Source: Streptomyces showdoensis
Lineage (GTDB): Bacteria > Actinomycetota > Actinomycetes > Streptomycetales > Streptomycetaceae
Direction: 5' to 3'
Assembly: GCF_039535475.1 (NCBI RefSeq)
Contig: NZ_BAAAXG010000026.1
Location: 2,599,501 to 2,663,500, forward strand
Length of the DNA stretch: 64,000 nucleotides
The notes below the pieces were generated by a model. The model made no database searches. It worked only from the letters and a program-made list of their open reading frames with translations, and was not told where the DNA came from. Position 1 is the stretch's first letter, and each line of letters starts with the position of its first letter. Below are positions 36,309 through 44,496 of the stretch, one piece after another. A program made the translations under genes and the position numbers.

Positions 36309-37808
36309 CTACGCCTTCGGGGCCCCGCCCGCCCGCGTCCCCGGGCCCGACCCCGAACCCGGGGCCGAACCCGGCCCCGTCTCCGCCTGTGTCCCGGCGC
36401 CCGTTCCCGTTCCCGTCCCCGGCTCCGCCCGCTTCCTGGGCTCCTCCTGGCGTACGTCCTTGGGGAGTTCGTCCGGCAGGTCGCCCAGCGCCCTGACGGC
36501 CTCCTTCGCGCGCGGGGCCAGCAGCGGGGAGAAGTACGGGTTGATCCGCAGCGCCTCCGCGAGGTGGCGGCGGGCCGGGCCGCCCTCCTCCAGGGCGCGC
36601 TCGATCTCGCCCCGGTGGTACGCGAACAGCGCGCTGCGCAGCCCCTCGTCATTGGCCCGCTTCGCGTACTCCAGCGCCTCCTTGGGCTCGCCCGACCGGT
36701 ACAGCGCCCAGCCGAGCGCGTCCGCCACCCGCACCGAGCGGTGGCCCCGGGCCCACTCCGCGCGCAGCAGGCGCACGGCCTCCGCCGGGTCGCCGTGGTC
36801 CGCCGCGAGCAGGCCGAGCGCCACCTCGGCGCGGGGCAGGCGCTGCGTCCGCAGGCGTTCGTACAGGGTCCGCGCGTCCCCGTCCCGGCCCAGCGACTCG
36901 TACAGCTCGCCCGCCTCCAGGAGGAGCTCGGGCAGCGGCTGCCGGGCCAGCGCCGCCTGCCAGGCGTGCAGGGCCTGCTCGGTGCGTCCCAGCGCCGCGA
37001 GGCTCCGCGCCCGGCCCGCCAGCGACGGGGCGTCGTCCCGCACCAGGGCGAGCGCCGTGTCGTACGAGGCCAGGGCCTCCGCCGGCTCGCCGCGCTCCCA
37101 GGCCAGGTCGCCCAGGCGGGCCAGGGCCGCCGCCTTGTCCGCGCCCGACTCCGCGAGCGCCACCGCGTCCAGGGCCGCCGCGCCCGCGTCCTCGCGCCAG
37201 CCGCGGTTGCGGTACAACCGCGCCGAACGGGCGCTCACCGCCGGGCCCGTGTGCAGGTCGGCGAGGGTCTCCGTGGCCTTCTGCGCCGCCTTGTAGTCGC
37301 CGAGGCCCTCATACGCGTCGATCAGCACCGGGTACGCCGACCAGCGCTTCGGGCTCGCCTTGCGGACCTGCTCGCCCCAGCGCTTCGCGGTGCCGAAGTC
37401 GCCGCGCGCGTTCGCCAGCGCCGCCATGCCCAGCTGTGCGTCCAGGTTCCCGCGCCCGGCCGGCAGCACGGCGAGCGAGCGCTTCAGGGCGTCCTCCGCG
37501 CGGGGCAGGTCCGCCGGGTCCGCGCGCCGCAGCCCCCGCTCCGTATAGGCCGCGCCGAGCACGGCCCATGACGCGTCGTCATCGGGATGGACCTTGAGCC
37601 ACCGCTCCCGGTCGCCGATCAGCGCGACCAGGTCCGGCAGCGCCGCGCTCGCTCCGGCGTGCGCCGCGCTCGCCGCCCGCTCGGCGGGACCGGGCGCGCG
37701 CTCCGGCGTCCGGCCGACCAGCTCCGGCACGTACAGCAGCGCCGTCGCGGCGAGCACCGCGCCCACCCCGCAGGCCAGCACCGTCCTCGACACGTTCTCG
37801 CTCTTCAT
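36309..37808 (-). CDS. Tetratricopeptide repeat protein with N-terminal signal/anchor
   Basis: A 499-aa TPR protein. A hydrophobic N terminus (TVLACGVGAVLAATALLYVPEL) suggests export or anchoring. Residues about 60-440 form successive helix pairs with TPR spacing (ASWAVLGAAYTERGL, ALARLGDLAWERGEPAEALASYDTAL, LEAGELYESLGRDGDARTLYERL, ALGWALYRSGEPKEALEYAKRA, RRHLAEALRINPYF). The C terminus is a Gly/Thr/Pro-rich tail. A GTG nine bases upstream (37817) is an alternative start; neither has a clear ribosome-binding site. TPR arrays scaffold proteins; its partner is unknown. Confidence 0.88.
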   Translation of the reverse strand: MKSENVSRTVLACGVGAVLAATALLYVPELVGRTPERAPGPAERAASAAHAGASAALPDLVALIGDRERWLKVHPDDDASWAVLGAAYTERGLRRADPADLPRAEDALKRSLAVLPAGRGNLDAQLGMAALANARGDFGTAKRWGEQVRKASPKRWSAYPVLIDAYEGLGDYKAAQKATETLADLHTGPAVSARSARLYRNRGWREDAGAAALDAVALAESGADKAAALARLGDLAWERGEPAEALASYDTALALVRDDAPSLAGRARSLAALGRTEQALHAWQAALARQPLPELLLEAGELYESLGRDGDARTLYERLRTQRLPRAEVALGLLAADHGDPAEAVRLLRAEWARGHRSVRVADALGWALYRSGEPKEALEYAKRANDEGLRSALFAYHRGEIERALEEGGPARRHLAEALRINPYFSPLLAPRAKEAVRALGDLPDELPKDVRQEEPRKRAEPGTGTGTGAGTQAETGPGSAPGSGSGPGTRAGGAPKA

Positions 37809-37905
37809 GGCGCTCACTGTGCGCCCGCGGGCGGCTGTACGAAGAGCACACGAGCACCCGTCCCGGCGGGTTCACACCGATGGCCCCGGGTGCCACGCTG
37901 GACCC

Positions 37906-39300
37906 ATGGACGATCTTCAGCAGGACGATCTTCAGGCGCGGCTGCACCGGGAGCTGCGCGCCGGACTCCCCGCCGAGGCGCTGCTCACCGACCCGGACGT
38001 CACCGCCTCGTACGCCCACGACATGGCGAGCTTCTGCACGGCCGGCACCCCCGCGGCCGTCGTGCTCCCCCGCACCGTCGAGCAGGTCCAGCACGTCATG
38101 CGGACGGCGACCAGGCTGCGCGTGCCGGTCGTGCCGCAGGGCGCCCGCACGGGGCTGTCCGGCGGCGCCAACGCCTCCGAGGGCTGCATCGTGCTCTCCC
38201 TGGTCAAGATGGACCGCATCCTGGAGATCAACCCGGTCGACCGGATCGCCGTCGTCGAACCGGGCGTGATCAACGCGGTGCTCTCGCGGGCCGTCGCCGA
38301 ACACGGCTTGTACTACCCGCCGGACCCCTCCAGCTGGGAGACGTGCACCATCGGCGGCAACATCGGCACCGCGTCCGGCGGTCTGTGCTGCGTGAAGTAC
38401 GGGGTCACCGCCGAGTACGTGCTCGGCCTGGACGTCGTGCTCGCCGACGGGCGGCTGCTGCGGACCGGCCGGCGCACCGCCAAGGGCGTCGCCGGGTATG
38501 ACCTGACCCGGCTCTTCGTCGGCTCCGAGGGCAGTCTCGGCATCGTTGTCGGGGCGGTCCTGGCGCTCCGGCCGCAGCCGCCCGTACAGCTCGCGCTCGC
38601 CGCCGAGTTCCCCTCCGCGGCCGCCGCCTGCGAGGCCGTCTGCGCGATCATGGAGCGCGGCCACACCCCGTCGCTGCTGGAGCTCATGGACGGCACCACC
38701 GTCCGGGCCGTCAACAGGCTGGCGCACATGGGGCTGCCGGACACGACGGAGGCGCTGCTGCTGTGCGCCTTCGACACCCCGGACCCCGGGGCCGACCTGG
38801 CCGCCGTGGGGGAGCTCTGCAGGGCGGCCGGGGCCACCGAGGTCGTGCCGGCCGAGGACGCCGCCGAGTCCGAACTGCTGCTCCAGGCCCGCAGGCTGTC
38901 GCTCACCGCGCTGGAGACGATCAAGAGCGCGACCATGATCGACGACGTGTGCGTGCCGCGCACGAAGCTGGCCGCGATGCTGGCCGGCACGGCCGCGATC
39001 GCGGAGAAGTACGGGCTGACCATCGGGGTCTGCGCGCACGCGGGCGACGGCAACACCCATCCCGTCGTCTGCTTCGACCACGCCGACGAGGACGAGTCGC
39101 GGCGGGCGCGGGAGTCCTTCGACGAGATCATGGCGCTCGGGCTCGACCTGGGCGGCACGATCACCGGCGAGCACGGGGTGGGCGTGCTGAAGAAGGAGTG
39201 GCTGGCGAGGGAGTTGGGGCCGGTGGGGGTGGAGTTGCAGCGCGGGATCAAGCGGACCTTCGACCCGCTCGGCCTGCTGAACCCCGGCAAGCTCTTCTGA
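37906..39300 (+). CDS. FAD-linked oxidase, GlcD/D-lactate dehydrogenase-like
   Basis: A 464-aa flavoprotein of the VAO/GlcD family. The FAD-binding N-terminal half shows PVVPQGARTGLSGGANASEGCIVLSL and TIGGNIGTASGGLCCVKYG, and later GVAGYDLTRLFVGSEGSLGIV. The C-terminal oxidase domain contains CAHAGDGNTHPVVCF and ITGEHGVGVLKK with the metal/substrate histidines. The likely substrate is a 2-hydroxy acid such as glycolate or D-lactate. ATG 37906 is preceded by CACGCT-N6, which could give a leaderless mRNA. The open frame extends upstream but without family similarity. Confidence 0.92.
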   Translation: MDDLQQDDLQARLHRELRAGLPAEALLTDPDVTASYAHDMASFCTAGTPAAVVLPRTVEQVQHVMRTATRLRVPVVPQGARTGLSGGANASEGCIVLSLVKMDRILEINPVDRIAVVEPGVINAVLSRAVAEHGLYYPPDPSSWETCTIGGNIGTASGGLCCVKYGVTAEYVLGLDVVLADGRLLRTGRRTAKGVAGYDLTRLFVGSEGSLGIVVGAVLALRPQPPVQLALAAEFPSAAAACEAVCAIMERGHTPSLLELMDGTTVRAVNRLAHMGLPDTTEALLLCAFDTPDPGADLAAVGELCRAAGATEVVPAEDAAESELLLQARRLSLTALETIKSATMIDDVCVPRTKLAAMLAGTAAIAEKYGLTIGVCAHAGDGNTHPVVCFDHADEDESRRARESFDEIMALGLDLGGTITGEHGVGVLKKEWLARELGPVGVELQRGIKRTFDPLGLLNPGKLF

Positions 39301-39368
39301 CGGCGGGCGCGGGCGCCGGTCCCGTACGGGGGCGTCCGCCGGGTGCGGGAGGGCGTCCCGTACGGGGC

Positions 39369-39863
39369 TCACAGCTCGCCGTCCGCGGACTCGTCCGACG
39401 GCCACGGGTCGCGCAGCCAGAGCTCGTCGGCGATCACGGTGGTGGCGAGGAGCTCGGCGAGGCCGTCGTCGATGCCGAGCTGCTCGGTCTCGGTGCCCGG
39501 CGGCACCGCGCGCAGGGTCCGCTCCAGCCAGGCGGACACCTGTGCGGAGGGCGCCTCCAGGAGGGCGTCGCCGTCGGGGGAGGAGAGCGCCATCAGGATC
39601 ACGTTGCGGCCGTCGACCTTGGTCGGCCAGATCCGGACGTCACCGTGGCCGCAGGCCCGGAACACGCCCTCGACGAGGAGCTCGCGGGCGAAGGTCCAGT
39701 TGACCGGGTGCTCGGAGCCGATGTGGAAGGTGATGTGCACGGCGTACGGGTCGTCGACGCGGTAGGCGAGGAGGGCCGGGACCGGGACGGAGCGCTCGGG
39801 GGACAGGACCAGCTTCAGCTCCAGCTCGCGCTCGACGACGTTGTTCTTCTCGGTGTTCTGCAT
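39369..39863 (-). CDS. ssgG: SsgA-like sporulation/cell-division protein
   Basis: A 164-aa SsgA-like protein (SALP), a family confined to morphologically complex actinomycetes that directs septum and wall events during sporulation. The conserved core is visible: LVLSPERSVPVPALLAYRVDDPYAVHITFHIG, WTFARELLVEGVFRACGHGDVRIWP, VILMALSSPDGDALLEAPSAQVSAWLERT, VPPGTE. The family call is firm. The symbol ssgG rests on the position near hppD, where I recall ssgG in S. coelicolor. ATG 39863 lies before a 310-nt spacer with an odd plus-strand terminator. Confidence 0.88.
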   Translation of the reverse strand: MQNTEKNNVVERELELKLVLSPERSVPVPALLAYRVDDPYAVHITFHIGSEHPVNWTFARELLVEGVFRACGHGDVRIWPTKVDGRNVILMALSSPDGDALLEAPSAQVSAWLERTLRAVPPGTETEQLGIDDGLAELLATTVIADELWLRDPWPSDESADGEL

Positions 39864-40173
39864 GGCGCGCTGCCTCTCTCTGCGGGGCCCGCGGGTGGGC
39901 CTTCACGGGGAGAGAGCGGGGCCCGGCCGATCCATTACGCGACTTCGGAGAAGTTTCCGAAGATTTTTTTCGGGGCCGGGTGGGCAAGGGCCCGAGAATC
40001 ACGGTGAGTGACGAAATCGGGGTTCCGTCCCTCGAAGGCGGCCTTTCTGCCGGGCTCTTTCTCCCCGCGGGGGCGTTCTTCGTTACTGTCCTCCTTGGAT
40101 GCGGCGCGGCCGGGGGCGCGACCGCGCGCACCGGAGCGGATCAAAGACGTTGTGACTGAACGGAGTCGGGGCA
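39864..40173 (+). other. 310-nt ssgG/RDD intergenic region
   Basis: It separates the divergent ssgG (minus) and RDD gene (plus) and should hold both promoters. It contains a short hairpin followed by seven T (39943-39970). No gene is supported. Confidence 0.6.
39943..39970 (+). terminator. Intrinsic terminator with T7 tract, no gene upstream on this strand
   Basis: CTTCGGA (39943-39949) and TCCGAAG (39956-39962) pair around GAAGTT, followed by A and seven T. This is a classical plus-strand Rho-independent terminator, unusual for Streptomyces, yet the nearest plus-strand gene ends 640 nt upstream and ssgG lies antisense between them. Confidence 0.6.
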
Positions 40174-41757
40174 GTGGCTACTCCTCCTGGAGGCGGCGGA
40201 GAGGTACCGCAGGCGGGCTACTACCCGGATCCGTCGATCCCCGGGTACATCCGGTACTGGAACGGCGGCGCCTGGGTGCCCGGCACGAGCCGTCCCGCGC
40301 CCGACGAGGGTGAGGCCCTCCCGGCCCCGCCCGTCTCGGTCGTGCCGCCCCAGCCGGCCCCGAGCCCGGCGCCCGCCCCGGTGCTCCCCTCCGTCCCCGC
40401 GGTCGAGGAGACCGGACCGGTCTTCCTCGACGACGACCCCGGGCCGTCCGCGGCCCCGCAGGAACCCGCCTCGGCCTGGCACGCGACCACCTCCGTCCAG
40501 ACGGGCTTCGGCGGCGAGCGCGACCAGAAGGTCTCCTGGGGCCGGGACGACCCTTCCGCCCCCGGCGCCCCCGCCCCGCAGCCCCCGGCCGACCCGCGCG
40601 CCGGCGCCGCCCCGGCCTGGCCCCAGGCGGGCACCGGACCGGCCGCCGACCCGCGCCGGGCCGAGCCCGCGCGGGAGTGGTCCGCCGCGCTGCCGGGCCA
40701 GGGCCCGGCCGGCGGTACGGGCGCGGAGACGGCCGCCCCCGCCGCGCAGGACCGGCGGGACGCGCCCGCGCCCGCCCTCCCCGCGCCCGGAGCGGCCGCG
40801 GGACCGGCCGCCGCGGGACCGGCGGCCCTGCCGGTCCAGGGGGCCGTCGGCGCCTCGGCAGCGGCCGCCGCTCCCGCCGGTACGGCCCAGGGCACCGCGC
40901 CCGTGTGGCCCGCGGCCGGCGGTTCGGCCGACGAGCGGTCGGGTGTGCCGGGCCGGCCCTCCCCCTCCGCGGGCGCACCGGCGGGCGCGGGCGGTGCCGC
41001 CGCCGGGACCGCCTCCGCCTCTCCCGCGCGGCTCGGCGGGATGCCCGTATCGCCCTCCTGGGCCCAGCAGGCGGCCCAGCCGCTGCCGCCGCAGGCCGTA
41101 CAGCCCGCGCAGCCCGAGGCCCGCGCGGCGCACCCGGCCCCGCAGGCCCCGCACCCGGCCCCGCAGGTCCCGCAGTCGGCCCAGCAGGCCGCCCCGGCGG
41201 CCCGGCCCGAACCCGTGCTCCCCTGGAAGCCCCCCGTGGAGGACCCCTTCGCGGCCCTCGCGCAGGCGCAGGCCTCCGCGCGGCCGGCGGGGCTGGGGCG
41301 GCGGCTGGTCGCGCGGCTCGTCGACACCGTCGTGCTCGGGGCGATGGTCGGGGCCGTGTCGTACCCCTTCGTCACCGGCGCGGTCGAGCACATCGACGGC
41401 AAGATCGAGGCGGCCAAGCAGTCCGGCGTCACCGTCCAGGTGTGGCTGGTCGACTCGACGACCTCCGTGCAGTTCGGCATCGTCCTCGCCGCGCTCCTGG
41501 TGCTCGGCGCGCTCTACGAGGCGCTGCCCACGTCCCGGTGGGGGCGGACGCTCGGCAAGAAGCTGTGCGGGATCGAGGTGCGGGACATCGAGGGGCACGA
41601 GCCGCCCGCCTTCGGCGCCGCGCTGCGCCGCTGGCTGGTCTACAGCGTGCTCGGGCTGCTCGTCCTCGGGGTGCTGAACGTGCTGTGGTGCCTGTTCGAC
41701 CGGCCCTGGCGGCAGTGCTGGCACGACAAGGCGGCCCGCACCTTCGTCGCCCGCTAG
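40174..41757 (+). CDS. RDD family membrane protein with DUF2510 and long Pro/Ala linker
   Basis: A 527-aa protein. Residues about 12-40 form a DUF2510-type motif (QAGYYPDPSIPGYIRYWNGGAWVPGT). Residues 45-365 are a low-complexity Pro/Ala/Gly linker rich in APAPQPP-like and QPAQPEAR-like words. The C-terminal 150 residues are an RDD domain (GLGRRLVARLVDTVVLGAMVG, GRTLGKKLCGIEVRD, CWHDKAARTFVAR) with three or four membrane helices. The function of RDD proteins is poorly defined. The start is GTG 40174 with GGAG upstream. A 19-bp inverted repeat follows the stop. Confidence 0.88.
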   Translation: MATPPGGGGEVPQAGYYPDPSIPGYIRYWNGGAWVPGTSRPAPDEGEALPAPPVSVVPPQPAPSPAPAPVLPSVPAVEETGPVFLDDDPGPSAAPQEPASAWHATTSVQTGFGGERDQKVSWGRDDPSAPGAPAPQPPADPRAGAAPAWPQAGTGPAADPRRAEPAREWSAALPGQGPAGGTGAETAAPAAQDRRDAPAPALPAPGAAAGPAAAGPAALPVQGAVGASAAAAAPAGTAQGTAPVWPAAGGSADERSGVPGRPSPSAGAPAGAGGAAAGTASASPARLGGMPVSPSWAQQAAQPLPPQAVQPAQPEARAAHPAPQAPHPAPQVPQSAQQAAPAARPEPVLPWKPPVEDPFAALAQAQASARPAGLGRRLVARLVDTVVLGAMVGAVSYPFVTGAVEHIDGKIEAAKQSGVTVQVWLVDSTTSVQFGIVLAALLVLGALYEALPTSRWGRTLGKKLCGIEVRDIEGHEPPAFGAALRRWLVYSVLGLLVLGVLNVLWCLFDRPWRQCWHDKAARTFVAR

Positions 41758-41836
41758 GCCGCGTCTTCCGGATCAGGCCGGATCGGGCCGCGGCGCCAGG
41801 CGTCGCGGGCCCGGCACGATCCGGAAGACGCGGCCT
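41756..41836. terminator. 19-bp inverted repeat between convergent genes
   Basis: Arms at 41756-41774 and 41818-41836 are exact reverse complements (the first begins AGGCCGCGTCTTCCGGATC) around a 43-nt loop. It starts in the RDD stop codon and ends 3 nt before the protease stop, so it can end transcription from both sides. Confidence 0.75.
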
Positions 41837-41839
41837 GGG

Positions 41840-42943
41840 TCAACCGGTCCCGCTCGTCCCGCTCGTGGCGGTGTTCTTGCCGAGCACGAGGTTCGTGGTC
41901 CACGGGTCGCCGAACTTGATGCTCTCGTTGGGGTCGTCGAAGGTGTAGACACCGTCGAGCGGGATGGTCTCTCCGGGGCCGGAGGACTGCAGGACGTCGC
42001 AGACCTCGCCGACGGACGCCACGGGGCTGTCCTTCATGGTGGTCATCGCGTCCATGGGTGCCAGGTCGGCCTTGGCCGCCGGCGAGTTGCTGGAGACGCC
42101 GACGACGAGCACCCCGGTGACCTGGGCGTCGACCAGTTTCTTCTGCCGCGCCTGGACGTCGGACTGGTACTCCGCCGCGAAGTCGTCGACGACCGTCGGG
42201 TCGTCGATGGCCTTCAGGTACCAGCCGGGATCGTTCTTGACCTGGCCCGCGGCCAGCGAGTCGAGGATCGGGCGGGCGTGGTCGGAGGTGATCGAGTAGA
42301 ACTGCCCCTGGGTGTCGCCGGTCACGCTCAGCACGTTGATCCCGACCACCTTGTCGTCGGCGTTGAGCAGCGGCCCGCCGGAGTTGCCGGGGTTGACCGT
42401 GGCCGAGTGCTGGATCGTGGAGGGGTAGACGGGGAGCGAGGTGGAGGGCTCCGCGTTCTGGACGTCCGGGTTCTGCACCGAGCCGCTCGTGAAGGCGGGC
42501 TTCTGCGTGTCCCCCTGGCTGCCGAGCGAGGCCGGGTAGCCGAGCGCGACGACCGTGTCGGCCGCCTGGAGGTCCTTGCTGTCTCCGAACTCCAGCGCCT
42601 TCAGGTCCGACTGCGGCGAGGTGAAGGCGAGCACGGCCAGGTCCTGGCAGGGGTCGATGCCGACGACGCGCACCGGCGCCGCCGGCCGGTCCCCCACGAC
42701 CGCCTTCAGCGCCGCCTCGCCCTGCACCACGTGGGCGGCGGTCGCGATGAGCCCGCGGTCGGCGTCGTAGACGAATCCGGTGCCGGACCCGAGCTTCCCC
42801 AGGACGTGCACGGTCCCGGGCGCGGACCGCTCGTAGATCTCCTTGGGATCCATGTCGTCCGCGTACGCCGTCGTGCCGCCGGCCGTCAGACCGAGTACGA
42901 GAGCCGCGGCTCCGGCCGCGGCACCCCTGGCCCGTACGTTCAT
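41840..42943 (-). CDS. Secreted trypsin-like serine protease (S1C/DegP-like)
   Basis: A 367-aa exported protease. A signal peptide covers about 1-28 (ALVLGLTAGGTTAYA). The catalytic triad is His71 (TAAHVV), Asp101 (CQDLAVL) and Ser188 (NPGNSGGPL). Residues 265-330 (VTGVLVVGVSSNSPAAKADLAPMDAMTTM) look like a degenerate PDZ domain. DegP-like enzymes act in envelope protein quality control. ATG 42943 is convergent with the RDD gene. The 191 nt ahead of it separate it from a second RDD gene on the other strand. Confidence 0.92.
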   Translation of the reverse strand: MNVRARGAAAGAAALVLGLTAGGTTAYADDMDPKEIYERSAPGTVHVLGKLGSGTGFVYDADRGLIATAAHVVQGEAALKAVVGDRPAAPVRVVGIDPCQDLAVLAFTSPQSDLKALEFGDSKDLQAADTVVALGYPASLGSQGDTQKPAFTSGSVQNPDVQNAEPSTSLPVYPSTIQHSATVNPGNSGGPLLNADDKVVGINVLSVTGDTQGQFYSITSDHARPILDSLAAGQVKNDPGWYLKAIDDPTVVDDFAAEYQSDVQARQKKLVDAQVTGVLVVGVSSNSPAAKADLAPMDAMTTMKDSPVASVGEVCDVLQSSGPGETIPLDGVYTFDDPNESIKFGDPWTTNLVLGKNTATSGTSGTG

Positions 42944-43134
42944 GAGCTCGCCGCCTTTCCCGCGACGGAAGGCCCCTCTTCAGGCTAGGTCGGGTACGGG
43001 GAGCGGTCCTGTGCAACGGTCAAGCATTGAACGGACAAGCATCCGCGGGCGGCCGGACGGCCGGCCCGGCCCCCCGTCCCCCGAACGGGCCGCGATCGAT
43101 TGCGGGGGTCCGGCGCCCGGGGTGCACTGCCCCC

Positions 43135-43842
43135 ATGAGCAACGATCAGCCGCCGCCCTCCCCGGGCCAGCCGCCGGAGGACGATCCGTTCGCCAAGCGC
43201 CCGCCGGACCCGACCCCGCCGCCCCCTCCCGAAGGCGGCCCTCCGCCCGGTGCGCCGCCGCCCGGCGCGCCCCCGCCGGGGAACCCGTACGACAACGCGC
43301 CGCCCCCGCCCCCGCCCTACGGCGGCGGGTACGGCGGCGGCTACGGCGGGGCCGATCCGCTCGCCGGGATGCCGCCGCTCGCCGAGACCGGCCGGCGCGT
43401 CGCCGCGCGGATCATCGACTGGCTGATCATCGCGGTGCCGCTCGCGATCATCGGCATCCCGTTCGACGTGTACCAGCGGGCCACCGACTCGGACAACGAC
43501 TTCGGCGACACGGTCAACAGCCTCAACGGCGGCGGGCAGCTCGTCTTCCAGCTGATCACCATCGTCGCGTACGTCGGCTACGACACCTTGATGACCGCCA
43601 AGCGCGGGCAGACCCTCGGCAAGAAGTGGCTGAAGCTGCGGGTCGCGATGCTCAACGACGGCTCCACGCCCTCGATGAACACGTCCCTGATCCGCGCGAT
43701 CGTGCTGTGGCTGCCCGCGCTGATCTGCTGCGCCTGCCTGTGGCCGCTGCTCCTGCTCATCCTGATCCTGGTCGACAAGCCCTACAAGCAGGGTCTGCAC
43801 GACAAGGCCGCCAAGACCGTGGTGGTGCAGGTCGCCCCGTAA
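43135..43842 (+). CDS. RDD family membrane protein with Pro/Gly-rich N terminus
   Basis: A 235-aa protein. Residues 1-75 are PPP/GAPPPG/GGGYGGGYGG repeats. The RDD domain follows (LAETGRRVAARIIDWLIIAVPLAIIG, KRGQTLGKKWLKLRVAMLND, KQGLHDKAAKTVVVQV) with about four membrane segments, including a double-Cys stretch in LICCACLWPLLLLILILV. TGCACT followed by six bases and ATG 43135 suggests a leaderless mRNA. It is related to the RDD gene at 40174, with a protease gene between them. Confidence 0.9.
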   Translation: MSNDQPPPSPGQPPEDDPFAKRPPDPTPPPPPEGGPPPGAPPPGAPPPGNPYDNAPPPPPPYGGGYGGGYGGADPLAGMPPLAETGRRVAARIIDWLIIAVPLAIIGIPFDVYQRATDSDNDFGDTVNSLNGGGQLVFQLITIVAYVGYDTLMTAKRGQTLGKKWLKLRVAMLNDGSTPSMNTSLIRAIVLWLPALICCACLWPLLLLILILVDKPYKQGLHDKAAKTVVVQVAP

Positions 43843-43872
43843 GGGGCGAAAAGGGCGGGACGTGACGAGGGG

Positions 43873-44163
43873 TTACGAACGGATCCGGGTGTCGGCCCCC
43901 GCGCCCACGCGCGCGGCCGGTACTCGGATCTCCTCGTCCGCGCCGGCCCCGGGGGCGGGCGCGGCGGAGCCGCCGGAGGGGTTGACGGGCCGCTTCCGTA
44001 CCGGCATCGTCACCGCCACCAGCACCCCGAGGATCAGTCCCGCGGCGCAGATCGCCGCGATGCCGAGCGTCGTGGTCGTGCCGGAGAGCAGCAGCAGGGC
44101 GACGGTCGCGAGCACGACGGTGGCCGAACCGTAGGCGGACTGTGCGGCGTTCGGACGCTGCAT
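43873..44163 (-). CDS. Small membrane protein, 96 aa
   Basis: A 96-aa hypothetical protein with two hydrophobic helices (ATVVLATVALLLLSGTTTTLGIAAICAAGLILGVLVAVTM) and a Gly/Ala/Pro-rich soluble tail. GAGGGA precedes ATG 44163. I do not recognise a family. It is convergent with the RDD gene. Confidence 0.75.
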   Translation of the reverse strand: MQRPNAAQSAYGSATVVLATVALLLLSGTTTTLGIAAICAAGLILGVLVAVTMPVRKRPVNPSGGSAAPAPGAGADEEIRVPAARVGAGADTRIRS

Positions 44164-44496
44164 GACGGGTACCGTCCCTCGGGCGATCGCGTGGCAATGG
44201 GCGACTCTACGACGGTGGATGCCCGAGGGGAACCGGAAGTAAGCGTGACCTAACCCACGGTGCAGATGCACAGGGGGCGCAGGGGCGCACGATTCGCCGT
44301 CCGGGCGACGCCCGGTGTTCGGCATGCGTTCGATTATCGGAAGTCCGCTCCTGCATAGTGCAGTTGGCCTGCACAAGTCAAGATCTGTCTTTTCTCCGGC
44401 AACTCCGGTCGAATGTCGTCACTTGTGACGCGCAAACCCGCCGGCGGATACCCCACACCGGTCCGCGGCGAGGGGCGCCGGGGAGGACAAATCCAA
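44164..44496 (+). other. 333-nt intergenic region before M6 protease
   Basis: It contains both divergent promoters. GTGCAGTTGGCCTGCAC (44358-44374) is a dyad with 6-bp arms about 120 nt before the protease start and could be an operator. An AT-rich stretch (near 44325-44400) surrounds it. No gene is supported. Confidence 0.5.
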
